A DNA stretch of 64,000 bases from Psittacicella melopsittaci (lineage in GTDB: Bacteria; Pseudomonadota; Gammaproteobacteria; Enterobacterales; Psittacicellaceae). The position numbers and the translations under genes were made by a program. Location: NCBI RefSeq assembly GCF_003585925.1, contig NZ_NRJH01000023.1:23393-87392 (forward strand), given 5' to 3'. The notes below the pieces were generated by a model that saw nothing but the letters and a program-made list of their open reading frames with translations, was not told where the DNA came from and searched no databases. Every line of letters starts with the position of its first letter. Positions within the stretch are counted from its first letter, which is position 1. Of this stretch, positions 8,514 to 17,714 are shown in pieces.

Positions 8514-10343
8514 ATGGTGCAATTAAGTACTGAACAATTAATTAAACAACTTCTTGGTTTAATTAACGAATTAAAACCATTAATTGTAAAACATCAACTT
8601 ACTAATATTAGTATTAACAGCAAAGAGTGTGACTCGCATACGGTTTTTGCCGCAACCAAGGGCTTTAACCTTGATGCCAGAGCCTTTATTGCTGATGCTG
8701 TAGGGCGTGGTAGTAAAGTTATTATTACCCATAATGAAAATCTAATTGGCATTCACGCTTATGTTCATCGTACTGATATAGTTAATGGGCAAGAAATTGA
8801 TATTTTTGAAGTATATGACTTAAATAAATATCTGAGCTTTTTAACTCTAAAATTCTATGACTTTTTAGCTTCGGTGAGCTCTAAAGATAAAGTAGGTTTA
8901 GATGTACCTGTAATTGGGGTTACAGGCACTAATGGTAAAACTTTAACAACTAATTTAATTGCCCAAGGTTTGGCAGCTTTAACTCCTAAGGCTCCACCTT
9001 TTATTATCGGAACTATCGGCTTAGGGCAATATGGTCATTTAGCTAAAGCAAAAAATTCGACCCCTGACCCTTGCACGGTTTTAGATAATATTTTCCAAGC
9101 TGATTTTCTTGGTTCTAGTGCGGTAGTTATGGAAGTAACTTCTCATGGTCTAGCCTTAAATCGTGTCCGTAATGTTCGCTTTAAGCAAGCGATTTTTACT
9201 AATCTAACTCAAGATCACTTAGATTATCACAAGACCATGGAAGATTATTTCCAAGCTAAGGCTCGCTTTTTCACCAAACACAATGTTAACGACTATATAG
9301 TTACTTGTAATGGAGAAGAAAATGACTACGGCGGTCGCATAGTTAAATTAATTTCCTTAAAATTTGCTAAAAGCCAAGGCGATAACGCAAGTACGCGTGG
9401 AGTTTCGGCATCTACGCCAGCTTTACTTTCTTTTTTAGGGGCTATACCTCCTGATGAACACGTGGCTGGAGCGAGAAATACTTTACCTAATCCTCTAGGA
9501 GAAAATGAGTTTCTTGAACTCCAACCTGAAGATTATGATCTGGTAAGTCAGGTTCTCAATGCCCAAGTAAAACCACGTCTTGCCGTAATTAATATTGGTA
9601 AACGTATTAACGAAATTGCTTGCTTTAAAGCTGATATAGTAGTAAACCTTTTAGATGTTGTTGCCCATACTAAAGGCTTGAGCATTACTTTTAGTTTTGA
9701 AGATAAAATTAAAGAGTTAAAAACGCAAACTACTTTAGAAGTACCATTAATTGGTCTTTTTAACGCTTACAATGTTCTTACAACTATAACTTCTTTATAT
9801 CTCTACGGTATAGAGTTAGAGAAAATTTTTGCTTATGCCCAAAACTTTAAATCGGTAAAAGGTCGCATGGAAGTTATGCCAAATCAAGAAAACAAAACCG
9901 TTATTGTTGATTTTGCTCACACTCCAGATGCCCTAAGCAAAGCTCTCGAAAGTGCCAAAGTACATTTTAAAGATCAACCACAAAGCAAAATTACGCTAGT
10001 TTTTGGTTGTGGTGGTGATCGTGATCCAGGTAAACGTCCTCTTATGGGAGAAATTGCTAGCACTTTAGCAGACAAGGTAATTATTACCGATGATAACCCA
10101 CGTTCAGAAGATCCAGAAAAAATTGCCCAACAAATTCTAGCTGGAGTAAAAAGCAACCAAGAAAATGTTAGCTATATTGGTGATCGTGCCCAAGCAATTA
10201 TTAGTGCTATTGCTCAAGCTCAACCTGGAGACTGTATTTTAGTTGCAGGTAAAGGACATGAAACCGAACAAATAATCGGTGACCAAGTTCATCATTTTTC
10301 TGATCAAGAAGTAATAGAAGAATATTTTAATCGAGGAAAATAA
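8514..10343 (+). CDS. murE: UDP-MurNAc-tripeptide ligase MurE (meso-diaminopimelate type) with an insertion
   Basis: 609 residues against 495 in E. coli. The Mur ligase P-loop GVTGTNGKT has its lysine at K142, and the D527-N-P-R530 motif marks the enzyme that adds meso-diaminopimelate rather than lysine. The cytoplasmic enzyme adds the third residue of the stem peptide with ATP. The distance from P-loop to DNPR is about 385 residues, against about 295 in E. coli. The extra residues fall mainly between the central domain segment CNGEENDYGGRIVK and KPRLAVINIGK (about 265-370), a low-complexity stretch with STRGVSASTPALL. It is tightly packed with ftsI and overlaps the murF start (TAATG). Confidence 0.95.
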   Translation: MVQLSTEQLIKQLLGLINELKPLIVKHQLTNISINSKECDSHTVFAATKGFNLDARAFIADAVGRGSKVIITHNENLIGIHAYVHRTDIVNGQEIDIFEVYDLNKYLSFLTLKFYDFLASVSSKDKVGLDVPVIGVTGTNGKTLTTNLIAQGLAALTPKAPPFIIGTIGLGQYGHLAKAKNSTPDPCTVLDNIFQADFLGSSAVVMEVTSHGLALNRVRNVRFKQAIFTNLTQDHLDYHKTMEDYFQAKARFFTKHNVNDYIVTCNGEENDYGGRIVKLISLKFAKSQGDNASTRGVSASTPALLSFLGAIPPDEHVAGARNTLPNPLGENEFLELQPEDYDLVSQVLNAQVKPRLAVINIGKRINEIACFKADIVVNLLDVVAHTKGLSITFSFEDKIKELKTQTTLEVPLIGLFNAYNVLTTITSLYLYGIELEKIFAYAQNFKSVKGRMEVMPNQENKTVIVDFAHTPDALSKALESAKVHFKDQPQSKITLVFGCGGDRDPGKRPLMGEIASTLADKVIITDDNPRSEDPEKIAQQILAGVKSNQENVSYIGDRAQAIISAIAQAQPGDCILVAGKGHETEQIIGDQVHHFSDQEVIEEYFNRGK

Positions 10344-12415
10344 TGTCTCACTACACAAGCTTACAAGCGATTATTACAGGCTTAGAAAAGGCAAATCTTC
10401 TTGATAAAAGATTTATCCCTTTCCAACCTGAAAGTCTTGTAACCTATGCTTCTGAAGAACAAATTATTAGTCTTGTTGATAAAACCCAAGAAGAATTTAA
10501 ACAACAAGATAAATATCAAGAAGAACTTGCTCTGCGTGAAAGCCAGCACTATAAAAACCATGCTGGGATTACGGCAAGAAGTACAGTAGTTCTTGAAACC
10601 GAAAAATACCTTGAAGAAGTTAAAAAAGGTAAACCTTTTATTCCAAATCACGAAATTCCTATCACCTACATAGGTAAATTTGCTGGAGAAGAGAAAAACT
10701 TTGATCAACCTAAAGAGGTTGAAGTAAGCCCTTTAGATCAAGTAAAAGGCAATTACAAGGATACAAGTAAATACTATAGTGCCTCAGAGGTATTATGTGA
10801 TCTCTTTGCCTTTAAAGGCTTACCTTTTGCTTCTCAACCCGTATTTTTAACCACAGATACGCGTCGCCTCAATAATGACTTAAAAGTATCGGCATTCTTT
10901 GCTCTAAAAAGTAATAACTTTACGGGACAAGAATTAGCTAGCATGGCGTTAAAAAACCGTAATACGGTTGTTTTTCTCGGCAATCTTAGTGAAGAAGACA
11001 AGGATTTTTGTTTAAAAAATAACCTAGGAAATATTATTCCTGTGCTTGATATAAATCAGGCTCTAAACTTTGTTGCTCGTCAAGTAAGATTTGACTATGC
11101 CCCTTTATCTATTGCTATTACTGGTTCATCAGGTAAAACCTCGTTAAAAGAAATAGTTTCGCATGTATTTCGTAACTATTACCCACACCGCGTAGTAAGT
11201 ACTACAGGAAATTTTAATAATGAACTAGGAGTACCTATTACCCTATTAGACATAGTTAATAGTCATATTAAGCATAGAATAAAACCTGAAGTGGCAGTTG
11301 TTGAACATGGGGCAAATCACATAGGGGAAATTGCTCGCACCACTGCTCTTTCGTGCCCAGATATAGCCATAATTAATAATGTGCAACCTGCGCATACCGA
11401 GGGCTTTGGCGGCATTAAGGGTGTAGCTCTAGCGAAAAATGAAATTTTTGCCAATCTAAATGTTAACGGGGTAAAAATTATTAATCTTGATTCTTATACC
11501 AATGATTTAATGTTTGCCCGCAATGGACATCAAACCCTTTTAACTTTTAGTGCTAAAAATCCAGTGGCTGATTTTTATCTCGATGAAAATACTTTAGAGT
11601 TTCAAGACGAGCAAATAACCTTTGACCTCTATATTAATGCTTTTGAGGTTAAACGTTTACATATACCTCAAAATCAGCATAATTTAACCAAAGAGATTTT
11701 TGTGGATCCGCAACAAGTAAAAGTTCGCACTAACCTAAAGGGAAAAATTGGAGCATACAATGCTACAGCAGCTATAGCTGTATGCTTAGCTGGAGGCGTT
11801 CCACTCGATCATATTCTCTATAGTTTACAAAATGTGCCAACCCCAGCGCGTCGCACAAAAATTATAAAAACTCCTGCAGCTTGTTATATTGACGATAGCT
11901 ATAATGCTAACCCTAGCTCAGTATTAGCTTCAATGGAAATTCTTGCTTTACAAAAGCAAGAGCATAAATACTTTATGCTCGGCTTTATGGCAGAACTCGA
12001 TTATCAAACCAAGGTTGACTTTTTTACTGAAGTCTACCAAAAGTACATTGCGGGTGAAAAGCAACCTTTTACCTTAATTGCTAACTTTAGCTATGTAACA
12101 GTAAAACCTAAAGTTGCTGCAAATAAGACAATTTATACCTTACCTATAAGTAAAGACGGTAAACCTCTTTATGTTGTTGAAGAGCATAATATAACTACGC
12201 CTGTAGCTGAGTCGAGTTATTACCGCCTTGCTTGTAAAGTATTTCAACTCATAAAAGATAATTCTGTAACTAACTTTGCTATAGCTTTTAAAGGCAGTAA
12301 TTCTTCAAAAATGAATCTTTGCTTTAAAGAGTTTGTGCAAATGCTAAAAAATGATCCTACTCATTTTGCTCCAGAGGCTTATCTTTCTCAAGAGTTATTA
12401 GAATATTTAAAATAA
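10343..12415 (+). CDS. murF: UDP-MurNAc-tripeptide:D-Ala-D-Ala ligase MurF with an N-terminal extension
   Basis: 690 residues, against 452 in E. coli. The canonical N-domain starts near residue 145 (SASEVLCDLF... TTDTRRL... SAFFALK). The P-loop is AITGSSGKTS with its lysine at K265, about 150 residues later than in E. coli. The central SYNANPSSV motif, typical of MurF, is present. The enzyme adds D-Ala-D-Ala to complete the cytoplasmic pentapeptide precursor. The first 145 residues are charged, Glu/Lys/Gln-rich, and match no domain I recognise. The C-terminal domain also seems longer than usual. The start overlaps the murE stop by one base. Confidence 0.94.
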   Translation: MSHYTSLQAIITGLEKANLLDKRFIPFQPESLVTYASEEQIISLVDKTQEEFKQQDKYQEELALRESQHYKNHAGITARSTVVLETEKYLEEVKKGKPFIPNHEIPITYIGKFAGEEKNFDQPKEVEVSPLDQVKGNYKDTSKYYSASEVLCDLFAFKGLPFASQPVFLTTDTRRLNNDLKVSAFFALKSNNFTGQELASMALKNRNTVVFLGNLSEEDKDFCLKNNLGNIIPVLDINQALNFVARQVRFDYAPLSIAITGSSGKTSLKEIVSHVFRNYYPHRVVSTTGNFNNELGVPITLLDIVNSHIKHRIKPEVAVVEHGANHIGEIARTTALSCPDIAIINNVQPAHTEGFGGIKGVALAKNEIFANLNVNGVKIINLDSYTNDLMFARNGHQTLLTFSAKNPVADFYLDENTLEFQDEQITFDLYINAFEVKRLHIPQNQHNLTKEIFVDPQQVKVRTNLKGKIGAYNATAAIAVCLAGGVPLDHILYSLQNVPTPARRTKIIKTPAACYIDDSYNANPSSVLASMEILALQKQEHKYFMLGFMAELDYQTKVDFFTEVYQKYIAGEKQPFTLIANFSYVTVKPKVAANKTIYTLPISKDGKPLYVVEEHNITTPVAESSYYRLACKVFQLIKDNSVTNFAIAFKGSNSSKMNLCFKEFVQMLKNDPTHFAPEAYLSQELLEYLK

Positions 12416-12425
12416 TAAAATAGTT

Positions 12426-13478
12426 ATGTTTATTGATTTTACTTCCTTTGGACTTGCACTTTTTGGTGCTTTTGCTGTAGCCCTAATTATTTGCCTCAGC
12501 TTAGGTCCAACTTTAATTAAAACCCTTCATAAACTTAAATACGGTCAAAGTATTCGTACTGATGGCATGCAAACCCACTTGAAAAAACAAGGCACCCCAA
12601 CCATGGGTGGGGTAATGATTATTTTGGCAGTTACCGTAGGTACTCTACTTTTTAGTCGCTGGAATAATCTTTATATCTGGTTAGCCTTACTTATTTTCAT
12701 TGGTTTTGGCCTAGTGGGTTACATAGATGACTACTTAAAAATTAAACGCAGAAATTCTGATGGTTTAAGTGTAAAACAAAAATATATTTCTCTTTCATTA
12801 GTTTCACTTATTCCTATTTTAATTTTATACTTTAGTAGTAATGATCCAGTAACTACGAGCCTAGCAATTCCTCTGGTTGATTGGATGCCAAATATTGGAT
12901 TTTTATTTATTCCATTTGCCTACTTTACTGTAGTTGGGGCTTCTAATGCCGTAAACCTAACCGATGGTTTAGATGGTTTAGCGATAATTCCTACCTTATT
13001 CTGTGCTTTAGGCTTTGGCTTTATTGCCATAGATGTAGGGGGCTTTGGGGTATTTAGTGGATATAATATTCCGCAAACTTTAGACTTAGCTATTTTATGT
13101 GCAGCTCTTGTTGGTGCTTGTGTTGGCTTTTTCTGGTTTAATAGCTACCCAGCCCAAGTATTTATGGGAGATGTAGGTTCTTTAGCTCTTGGTGGGCTCT
13201 TAGGATTTTTAGCCGTTCTCGTACGTCAAGAACTTCTTCTGGTAATTATGGGGGGAGTATTTGTCGTAGAATGCTTATCTTCGGCAATCCAAATGGTATG
13301 GTTTAAATATACCAAACGTAAATATGGTGAAGGACGTCGTGTATTTTTAATGGCTCCTTTACATCACCATTTTGAGAAAAAAGGCTTAAGCGAAACTAAA
13401 GTAATTGCTCGTTTTTGGTCAGTAGCTTTTGTTCTCTTAGTTCTCAGTATTGTCGTTTATAGCAATAAGTTATTCTAA
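12426..13478 (+). CDS. mraY: Phospho-MurNAc-pentapeptide transferase MraY
   Basis: 350 residues, about ten fewer at the N-terminus than E. coli MraY. A polytopic inner-membrane protein of about ten segments. Family motifs are clear: GTPTMGG after the first loop, the YIDDYLK aspartates, NLTDGLDGLA with the magnesium-binding Asp, and the HHHFEKKG histidine loop near the end. It joins UDP-MurNAc-pentapeptide to undecaprenyl phosphate to make lipid I. It starts ten bases after murF and is followed by a short hairpin, so the operon may be partly interrupted before the fused murD-ftsW gene. Confidence 0.97.
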   Translation: MFIDFTSFGLALFGAFAVALIICLSLGPTLIKTLHKLKYGQSIRTDGMQTHLKKQGTPTMGGVMIILAVTVGTLLFSRWNNLYIWLALLIFIGFGLVGYIDDYLKIKRRNSDGLSVKQKYISLSLVSLIPILILYFSSNDPVTTSLAIPLVDWMPNIGFLFIPFAYFTVVGASNAVNLTDGLDGLAIIPTLFCALGFGFIAIDVGGFGVFSGYNIPQTLDLAILCAALVGACVGFFWFNSYPAQVFMGDVGSLALGGLLGFLAVLVRQELLLVIMGGVFVVECLSSAIQMVWFKYTKRKYGEGRRVFLMAPLHHHFEKKGLSETKVIARFWSVAFVLLVLSIVVYSNKLF

Positions 13479-13486
13479 ATTAATAT

Positions 13487-13510
13487 AAGCCTCGTGAAAA
13501 CGAGGCTTTT
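13487..13510 (+). terminator. Hairpin after mraY, weak terminator
   Basis: Perfect 8-bp stem AAGCCTCG / CGAGGCTT with a 6-base loop but only four terminal Ts. It may allow read-through into murD::ftsW. A TATAAT lies just after it at 13517-13522, without a good -35. Confidence 0.6.
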
Positions 13511-13588
13511 ATCCTATATAATAGAAAGGACTTTTGCAAAAAAAATAAAAGTCAAAAATTTAGTCTTTTGTTCAACAAAGTATCTTTT

Positions 13589-16351
13589 ATGTCTTTATCC
13601 ATTCCAAATATAATAAATATTGGGATTGTGGGCGTGAAAAAAAGTGGCTTTGAAACAGCTCGCTTTCTTTTAACACATCAAGAACACAATCACTATAAAA
13701 TTACTCTCTTTGATGATAAGCCAGATCAAGAGTTCATTTCTACCTTACAATCAATTAACGGTGATATCGAAGTATATCCTTTAAATGTACCAGATATCCT
13801 TGCCAAACAAAATTTTCTTATTGTAACGCCTGGAATTCCAAAATCTCATCCTGCTTTTGCTAAAGCAAGAGAACAAAAAGTGGAAATTATTGGCGATATT
13901 GAACTTTTTGCTCGCTTAAAAAATGATTCTAAAGATCCTATTTTCCGCGATGCTCCCGTAATTGGGATAACTGGTTCAAATGGTAAAACTACGGTTACCG
14001 AATTAACTACGCATATTCTGCAATATCTTGGTTACCATGTAGCTAAAGCAGGAAATGTGGGAGTACCAGTAATGTCTACTCTTACCGAAAGTTATAACTA
14101 TTATGTGTTAGAACTTTCAAGTTACCAACTTGAGACTACCAATAGTTTAAAACTACGCGTAGGAACTATTCTAAATGTTACGCCTGATCATTTAGATAGA
14201 TATAATGGCATGGAAGATTATACGGCAGCCAAACAGCATATTTACGATTTAAGCCAGAGCTTACTTTATAACAAAATAGATCAAGCAACTTGGCCTCGCA
14301 ATGAAAATGCTAAAAAGCACATGACTGCTTTTACTTCAGATCCAGTAAAACAGCCTGCTTCTTACTTCTATGATCCGCAAAAACGGACATTAAATATTCC
14401 GACCTTATACGATAATGCAACTAGTGTTTCCTATGTAAGTTTACCTGTTAAAGATTTTCTTCTCCAAGGGACGCATAACTATGAAAACCTTCTGGCAGCC
14501 ATAGCTTTAGTGCGTTTAACTTTACAGGCTCACTCTGAACAACAAGACAAGTTAATTTTTGAAGCAGCTCGTAATTTTAAAGGCTTGCCACATAGATTTG
14601 AGCTTGTCCATGTTTCAAATAACGGCGTGCGCTTTATTAATGATAGTAAAGCAACCAATATAGGTTCGGTTGAATCAGCCTTACGTTCGGTAGATTTACA
14701 TAGTAATAATAAGCTTTATCTCCTAATGGGGGGCGAAGGGAAAAAGCAAGACTTTACCGAATTAGCTCCTGCAGTAGCGAAAATAAAAAATATTGAAGTT
14801 ATTTGCTATGGTCGTGATGCCGAAGAAGTAGCTAAATGCTCTCCGCATGCCCAAGTTTTTAAAGGGGCTACTTTAGAAACGGTAATGACTCATATAGCTC
14901 CTAAATTAAAAAGCAATGATGTAGTTCTCTTAAGTCCTGGTTGTGCTAGTTTAGATCAATTTAAAAACTATGAAGAGAGAGGGCAGAAGTTTACTGAAAT
15001 TGCAAAAAAGTATCAGAAGCCTAGTAGAGTAAAGCGTTGGGGAATATCTCTGTTAAACTTTGCCCAAAACGCTACCCATGGTCTTATCTATCTAGGTGAT
15101 AATAAAAATAATGACCACACTATCAAGCTATATGACGGTTATTTACTTGCTTTAATCTTTAGCATTTTTGGTTTGGGGATAATTACTGTATTTTCTTCCT
15201 CAGTTTACTTTTCTCTTAAGCAAATGGGGATGATTTTTAATCCTAAACAAGCTCTGTTAATGGTTGCCGGAGTAATAACCTTTTTAGTGAGTTTATGCAT
15301 TAACTCGTCCAAATGGCGAACCTTTACTCCTTTGATTTCAATACTTACCATTGGAGCCTTGATTTTTGTTCATACATTTGGGCACTCGGTTAATGGAGCT
15401 CAGCGTTGGATTAGTTTATTTGGTTTTACTTTCCAACCTGTAGAATTAGCAAAACTTTGTACCCTAATTTATTTAGCTCACTACCTTGTGGCTGTATCTA
15501 GCGAAAGTAACTTTCGCTTAATAGATATGCTAGGTTTTACAGGATTTTTCCTGATAATGGCAATGCTTTTACTCATGCAACCTGATTTTGGTTCAACTTT
15601 AATGTTAATCATAATTAGTAGTGTAACCATTGTCTATGTTACCCCGAACCTAAAAGCAATGGTAATAAGATTTACGCCTGTATTAATTGTTGCCGCTACG
15701 CTCTTATTTATCTACGTAACCAATAAATCTTACCTTATGGATCGTATTACAGGTTTCTTAGATCCATATTCTGATCCTTATGGTAAATCCTATCAGGTTA
15801 TTAACTCTATTTCTGCCTTTTCCCATGGCGGATTTTGGGGCGTAGGTTTAGGGAATTCAATTTTTAAATCTGGCTATCTTACCGAAGCTAATACTGACTA
15901 TATTTTAGCTATTTACGGAGAAGAGTTTGGTTATATAGGTATTATTATCCTCGTAGTTTTAGAAATTTTACTCTATTTACGCATGTTTAAGATTTCTCAC
16001 CAAACCTTTTTCATCTATAAGCGTCCTTTCCAAGCAATTTTAGTCTTTACTTTTGTTTTATGGTTTGCTTATCAAGCCCTCTATAACTTAGGTATGACCG
16101 TAGCCTTTTTACCAACTGATGGTAGTACCCATCCCTTAATTTCTTATGGGGGGTCATCCTATGTGGTAATGTTTACGGCATTAGGTATTACCATGCGTAT
16201 TGACTACGAAAATCGCTTAATTGCTAATGGCGAAAAACTAAAAGAAAGTCGTTCTAAAGATATGGTCTTAAGTTTCTTTGATTACTTAAATAATTTCTTT
16301 TCACGCAAGAAAAGCTTGCCACAACACAAGCGGGCAAGAAAAAATAAATAG
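13589..16351 (+). CDS. murD-ftsW: Fused MurD ligase - FtsW lipid II polymerase
   Basis: One uninterrupted reading frame of 920 residues from ATG 13589 (TTG 13568 would add seven). Residues 1-475 are a complete MurD, the D-glutamate-adding ligase: P-loop GITGSNGKTT with K133, then FKGLPHRFELV, INDSKATN and the C-terminal SPGCASLDQFKNYEERG. A 38-residue basic and polar linker (476-513) leads to FtsW (514-920), with about ten membrane segments, GAQRWISLFGFTFQPVELAK, the conserved Asp D770 in NTDYILAIYGEE, and PLISYGGSS. FtsW polymerises lipid II at the septum with FtsI. In most bacteria murD and ftsW are adjacent, separate genes of about 440 and 410 codons. No internal stop or frameshift was seen. 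Both halves look functional. The next gene is murG. Confidence 0.93.
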   Translation: MSLSIPNIINIGIVGVKKSGFETARFLLTHQEHNHYKITLFDDKPDQEFISTLQSINGDIEVYPLNVPDILAKQNFLIVTPGIPKSHPAFAKAREQKVEIIGDIELFARLKNDSKDPIFRDAPVIGITGSNGKTTVTELTTHILQYLGYHVAKAGNVGVPVMSTLTESYNYYVLELSSYQLETTNSLKLRVGTILNVTPDHLDRYNGMEDYTAAKQHIYDLSQSLLYNKIDQATWPRNENAKKHMTAFTSDPVKQPASYFYDPQKRTLNIPTLYDNATSVSYVSLPVKDFLLQGTHNYENLLAAIALVRLTLQAHSEQQDKLIFEAARNFKGLPHRFELVHVSNNGVRFINDSKATNIGSVESALRSVDLHSNNKLYLLMGGEGKKQDFTELAPAVAKIKNIEVICYGRDAEEVAKCSPHAQVFKGATLETVMTHIAPKLKSNDVVLLSPGCASLDQFKNYEERGQKFTEIAKKYQKPSRVKRWGISLLNFAQNATHGLIYLGDNKNNDHTIKLYDGYLLALIFSIFGLGIITVFSSSVYFSLKQMGMIFNPKQALLMVAGVITFLVSLCINSSKWRTFTPLISILTIGALIFVHTFGHSVNGAQRWISLFGFTFQPVELAKLCTLIYLAHYLVAVSSESNFRLIDMLGFTGFFLIMAMLLLMQPDFGSTLMLIIISSVTIVYVTPNLKAMVIRFTPVLIVAATLLFIYVTNKSYLMDRITGFLDPYSDPYGKSYQVINSISAFSHGGFWGVGLGNSIFKSGYLTEANTDYILAIYGEEFGYIGIIILVVLEILLYLRMFKISHQTFFIYKRPFQAILVFTFVLWFAYQALYNLGMTVAFLPTDGSTHPLISYGGSSYVVMFTALGITMRIDYENRLIANGEKLKESRSKDMVLSFFDYLNNFFSRKKSLPQHKRARKNK

Positions 16352-16356
16352 CTTAT

Positions 16357-16390
16357 AAGATCTACGTTATTTTGCGTAGATCTTTTTTTA
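16357..16390 (+). terminator. Intrinsic terminator after murD-ftsW
   Basis: Perfect 10-bp stem AAGATCTACG / CGTAGATCTT with an 8-base loop, followed by a run of Ts. It splits the dcw cluster into transcription units unless read-through occurs. Confidence 0.88.
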
Positions 16391-16478
16391 TTTTTACTAA
16401 GAAACTACAGCACTTTAAGGGTCTTTGGTATATACTATTAGATTGTTTCCTTTCATATCCAATTTGCACTCTATTTAT

Positions 16479-17702
16479 ATGACAAAGAAAAAAGTGTTAA
16501 TCATGGCTGGAGGCACAGGAGGACACATTTTCCCTGCTCTAGCAATAGCACAAAAACTAACAGAACAAGGGGTAGAAGTTGCATGGGTTGGTACTGCTAA
16601 CCGCATGGAAGCTCAACTTGTACCCAAATATGGCTATCCTATCTACTTTATTGATATCGAAGGCTTAGTTTCACGTGGAGCTAAAGCTTGGTTAAGAGCT
16701 CCATTTAAAATCTTAAAATCAATTTTCCAAGCCAAAAAAATTATTAAAAGCTTTAAACCTGACCTCGTAGTAGGAACAGGGGGTTACGTATGTGGACCTA
16801 CTGGAGTTGCAGCCAAACTATCTGGCGTACCTCTAGTTATGATTGAAAATAACGGGGTTATGGGACTAACTAATAAAATCTTAGCTAAGTTTGCCAACCT
16901 AATGTTATTTGCTTACCCTTTAAAAGAAGCAAAAAAAGCCGAATATGTGGTAGGTCAACCTCTGCGTGAAGACTTTACTAAACTCGAGAGTCAAACAAAT
17001 CTCGAGTCTTTAGAGCAAAAAGCCAAGGTCGAATTTAAAGACCTTCTAGTGTTTAGTAAGGCAAAAGAGCAAGACCTTGAATATAGTCCAGAAAACTATG
17101 AAAAAGTTTACCAAAACCTAAGTGCCGAGCAACAAGCTGAATTTAATCTCTTAAGTTTTAGTAAACGCGAATTAAAAATTCTTGCCGTAGGTGGCTCTCT
17201 TGGGGCACAAATTCTCAATCGCAATCTAGCTCCAGCAATAAAAGAGTTAGAAGTTCTTGGCATTAAAACTAAAACTTATCAACAAGTTGGTAAGGGCAAC
17301 TTTAATGAAGTTGAGCAACTAGTGCAAGAACTAGGGCTACAAAGTTCATTTGTGGTGCAAGAATTTATCGATAATATGGTGGAAAAATACTTGGATAGTG
17401 ACCTGATTATTTGTCGTTCAGGGTCTATGACCGTATTTGAAATTGCTAGCTGTAATCGTCCCGCAATCTTTGTTCCTCTTGCCCTGCAAAAGGATCAGCA
17501 ACAATTGCAAAATGCTAAGTACTTAACTAATGCCGGCGCTGCCCTTTATATTCTCAATCAAGATTTTAATGCTCAGAGTTTAGTTAAACAAATTTGCCGT
17601 TTAAACTACCACCAACTCTATCAAATGGCAAGTAAACAAAGTGCATTAGCAACACCAAAAGCCACAGATAAAATTATCGAATTTATTAATTCATACTTAT
17701 AG
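16479..17702 (+). CDS. murG: Lipid II synthase MurG (GlcNAc transferase)
   Basis: 407 residues from ATG 16479 (MTKKKVLIMAGGTGGHIFPA); a start at 16425 in the same frame would add 18 unlikely residues. The Gly-rich loop GGTGGHIFPALAIA, the GTGGYVCGP segment and the C-terminal RSGSMTVFEIA and LQKDQQQLQNA motifs define this GT-B transferase, which acts at the inner face of the membrane. It adds GlcNAc to lipid I. E. coli MurG is 355 residues; the extra 50 or so, rich in Glu, Lys and Gln, sit between the two domains (about 170-235, after QPLREDFTK). murC follows after 12 bases. Confidence 0.96.
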   Translation: MTKKKVLIMAGGTGGHIFPALAIAQKLTEQGVEVAWVGTANRMEAQLVPKYGYPIYFIDIEGLVSRGAKAWLRAPFKILKSIFQAKKIIKSFKPDLVVGTGGYVCGPTGVAAKLSGVPLVMIENNGVMGLTNKILAKFANLMLFAYPLKEAKKAEYVVGQPLREDFTKLESQTNLESLEQKAKVEFKDLLVFSKAKEQDLEYSPENYEKVYQNLSAEQQAEFNLLSFSKRELKILAVGGSLGAQILNRNLAPAIKELEVLGIKTKTYQQVGKGNFNEVEQLVQELGLQSSFVVQEFIDNMVEKYLDSDLIICRSGSMTVFEIASCNRPAIFVPLALQKDQQQLQNAKYLTNAGAALYILNQDFNAQSLVKQICRLNYHQLYQMASKQSALATPKATDKIIEFINSYL

Positions 17703-17714
17703 AGCACTTTATAT

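Noticed and set aside
13568..16351. Sequencing frameshift or lost stop as the cause of the MurD-FtsW fusion
   Set aside because: A single-base error would break the frame in one half; both halves and the linker read through in one frame with intact motifs. A base substitution removing a stop cannot be fully excluded without reads.
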